DNA of 64,000 bases, taken from NCBI RefSeq assembly GCF_032598785.1, contig NZ_CP102984.1. One strand, given 5' to 3'. The first letter of the stretch is position 1; the number at the start of each line of letters is the position of its first letter. The stretch is from Terrisporobacter petrolearius. Lineage in GTDB: Bacteria; Bacillota; Clostridia; Peptostreptococcales; Peptostreptococcaceae. The translations under genes and the position numbers were made by a program. The notes beneath the pieces are model-generated. The model did no database searches. It saw nothing but the letters and a program-made list of their open reading frames with translations, and was not told the origin of the DNA. Below are positions 63,989 to 64,000 of the stretch, piece after piece.

Positions 63989-64000
63989 ATTTTTCTATTT

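Noticed and set aside
1..64000. CRISPR array, tRNA or rRNA genes, prophage or integrative element
   Set aside because: No spaced direct repeats, no cloverleaf or rRNA sequence noticed, and no integrase or phage structural genes; the only mobile element seen is the IS256-family copy.

Overview
The window looks like chromosome from a low-GC, spore-forming Firmicute of the Clostridia. AT richness, strong GGAGG ribosome sites, SpoIVA, SpoIIGA, SigE, SigG, SpoVD and SpoVE, the cluster order spoVD-murF-mraY-murD-spoVE-murG, paired YIEGIA proteins and a type-2 IleS point to the Peptostreptococcaceae (Clostridioides, Paraclostridium, Romboutsia group). The genus is inference. Nearly all genes are on the minus strand. 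Many starts below were moved inward from the longest possible frame to the start served by a ribosome site.

Region 1 (1-9.4 kb): a housekeeping block read right to left: dapF, yicC, gmk, rpoZ, coaBC, priA, def, fmt, a DUF116 protein and a zinc metallopeptidase cut by the window edge. It keeps the Bacillus order except that remA is absent between yicC and gmk.

Region 2 (9.4-14.9 kb): the accessory spot. rqcH is on the plus strand. An IS256-family element (11341-12873) has landed in its last codons, replacing the C-terminal tail and separating the gene from its terminator. Terminal repeats, a target duplication and the restored reading frame all support this. Next to it is a solitary OLD-family ATPase/TOPRIM nuclease, a candidate defence gene.

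Region 3 (14.9-30.4 kb): pyrR-uraA behind a PyrR attenuator; rluD-lspA; a polysaccharide deacetylase, a DksA-like protein and a DUF5665 protein; mtnN; degV facing a TetR regulator with a clear operator; ileS under a T-box; then the division block divIVA-ylmH-ylmG-sepF-ylmE and a HlyD-like membrane protein.

Region 4 (30.8-44.9 kb): a double DUF1540 protein, serS, an alanine/glycine symporter, spoIVA (its ribosome site locked in a long leader hairpin), gpsA, plsY, der, a DUF512 protein, a YIEGIA pair with its small partner, and a PhoR/PhoB-type two-component system.

Region 5 (44.9-61.7 kb): pgeF, nrdR, ylmC, sigG, sigE, spoIIGA, ftsZ, divIB, murA, murG, spoVE, murD, mraY, murF, spoVD and an FtsL-like gene: peptidoglycan precursor synthesis, septation and mother-cell/forespore sigma control in one run. 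ftsA, murE, mraZ and rsmH are not here. The right end holds an orphan lipoprotein and a MATE exporter.

No rRNA, tRNA or CRISPR array was seen. I found no wholly new multi-gene system. The most notable points are the rqcH/IS junction, the spoIVA leader hairpin, the lone OLD nuclease, the YIEGIA operon and a possible unannotated plus-strand RNA between ftsZ and divIB.
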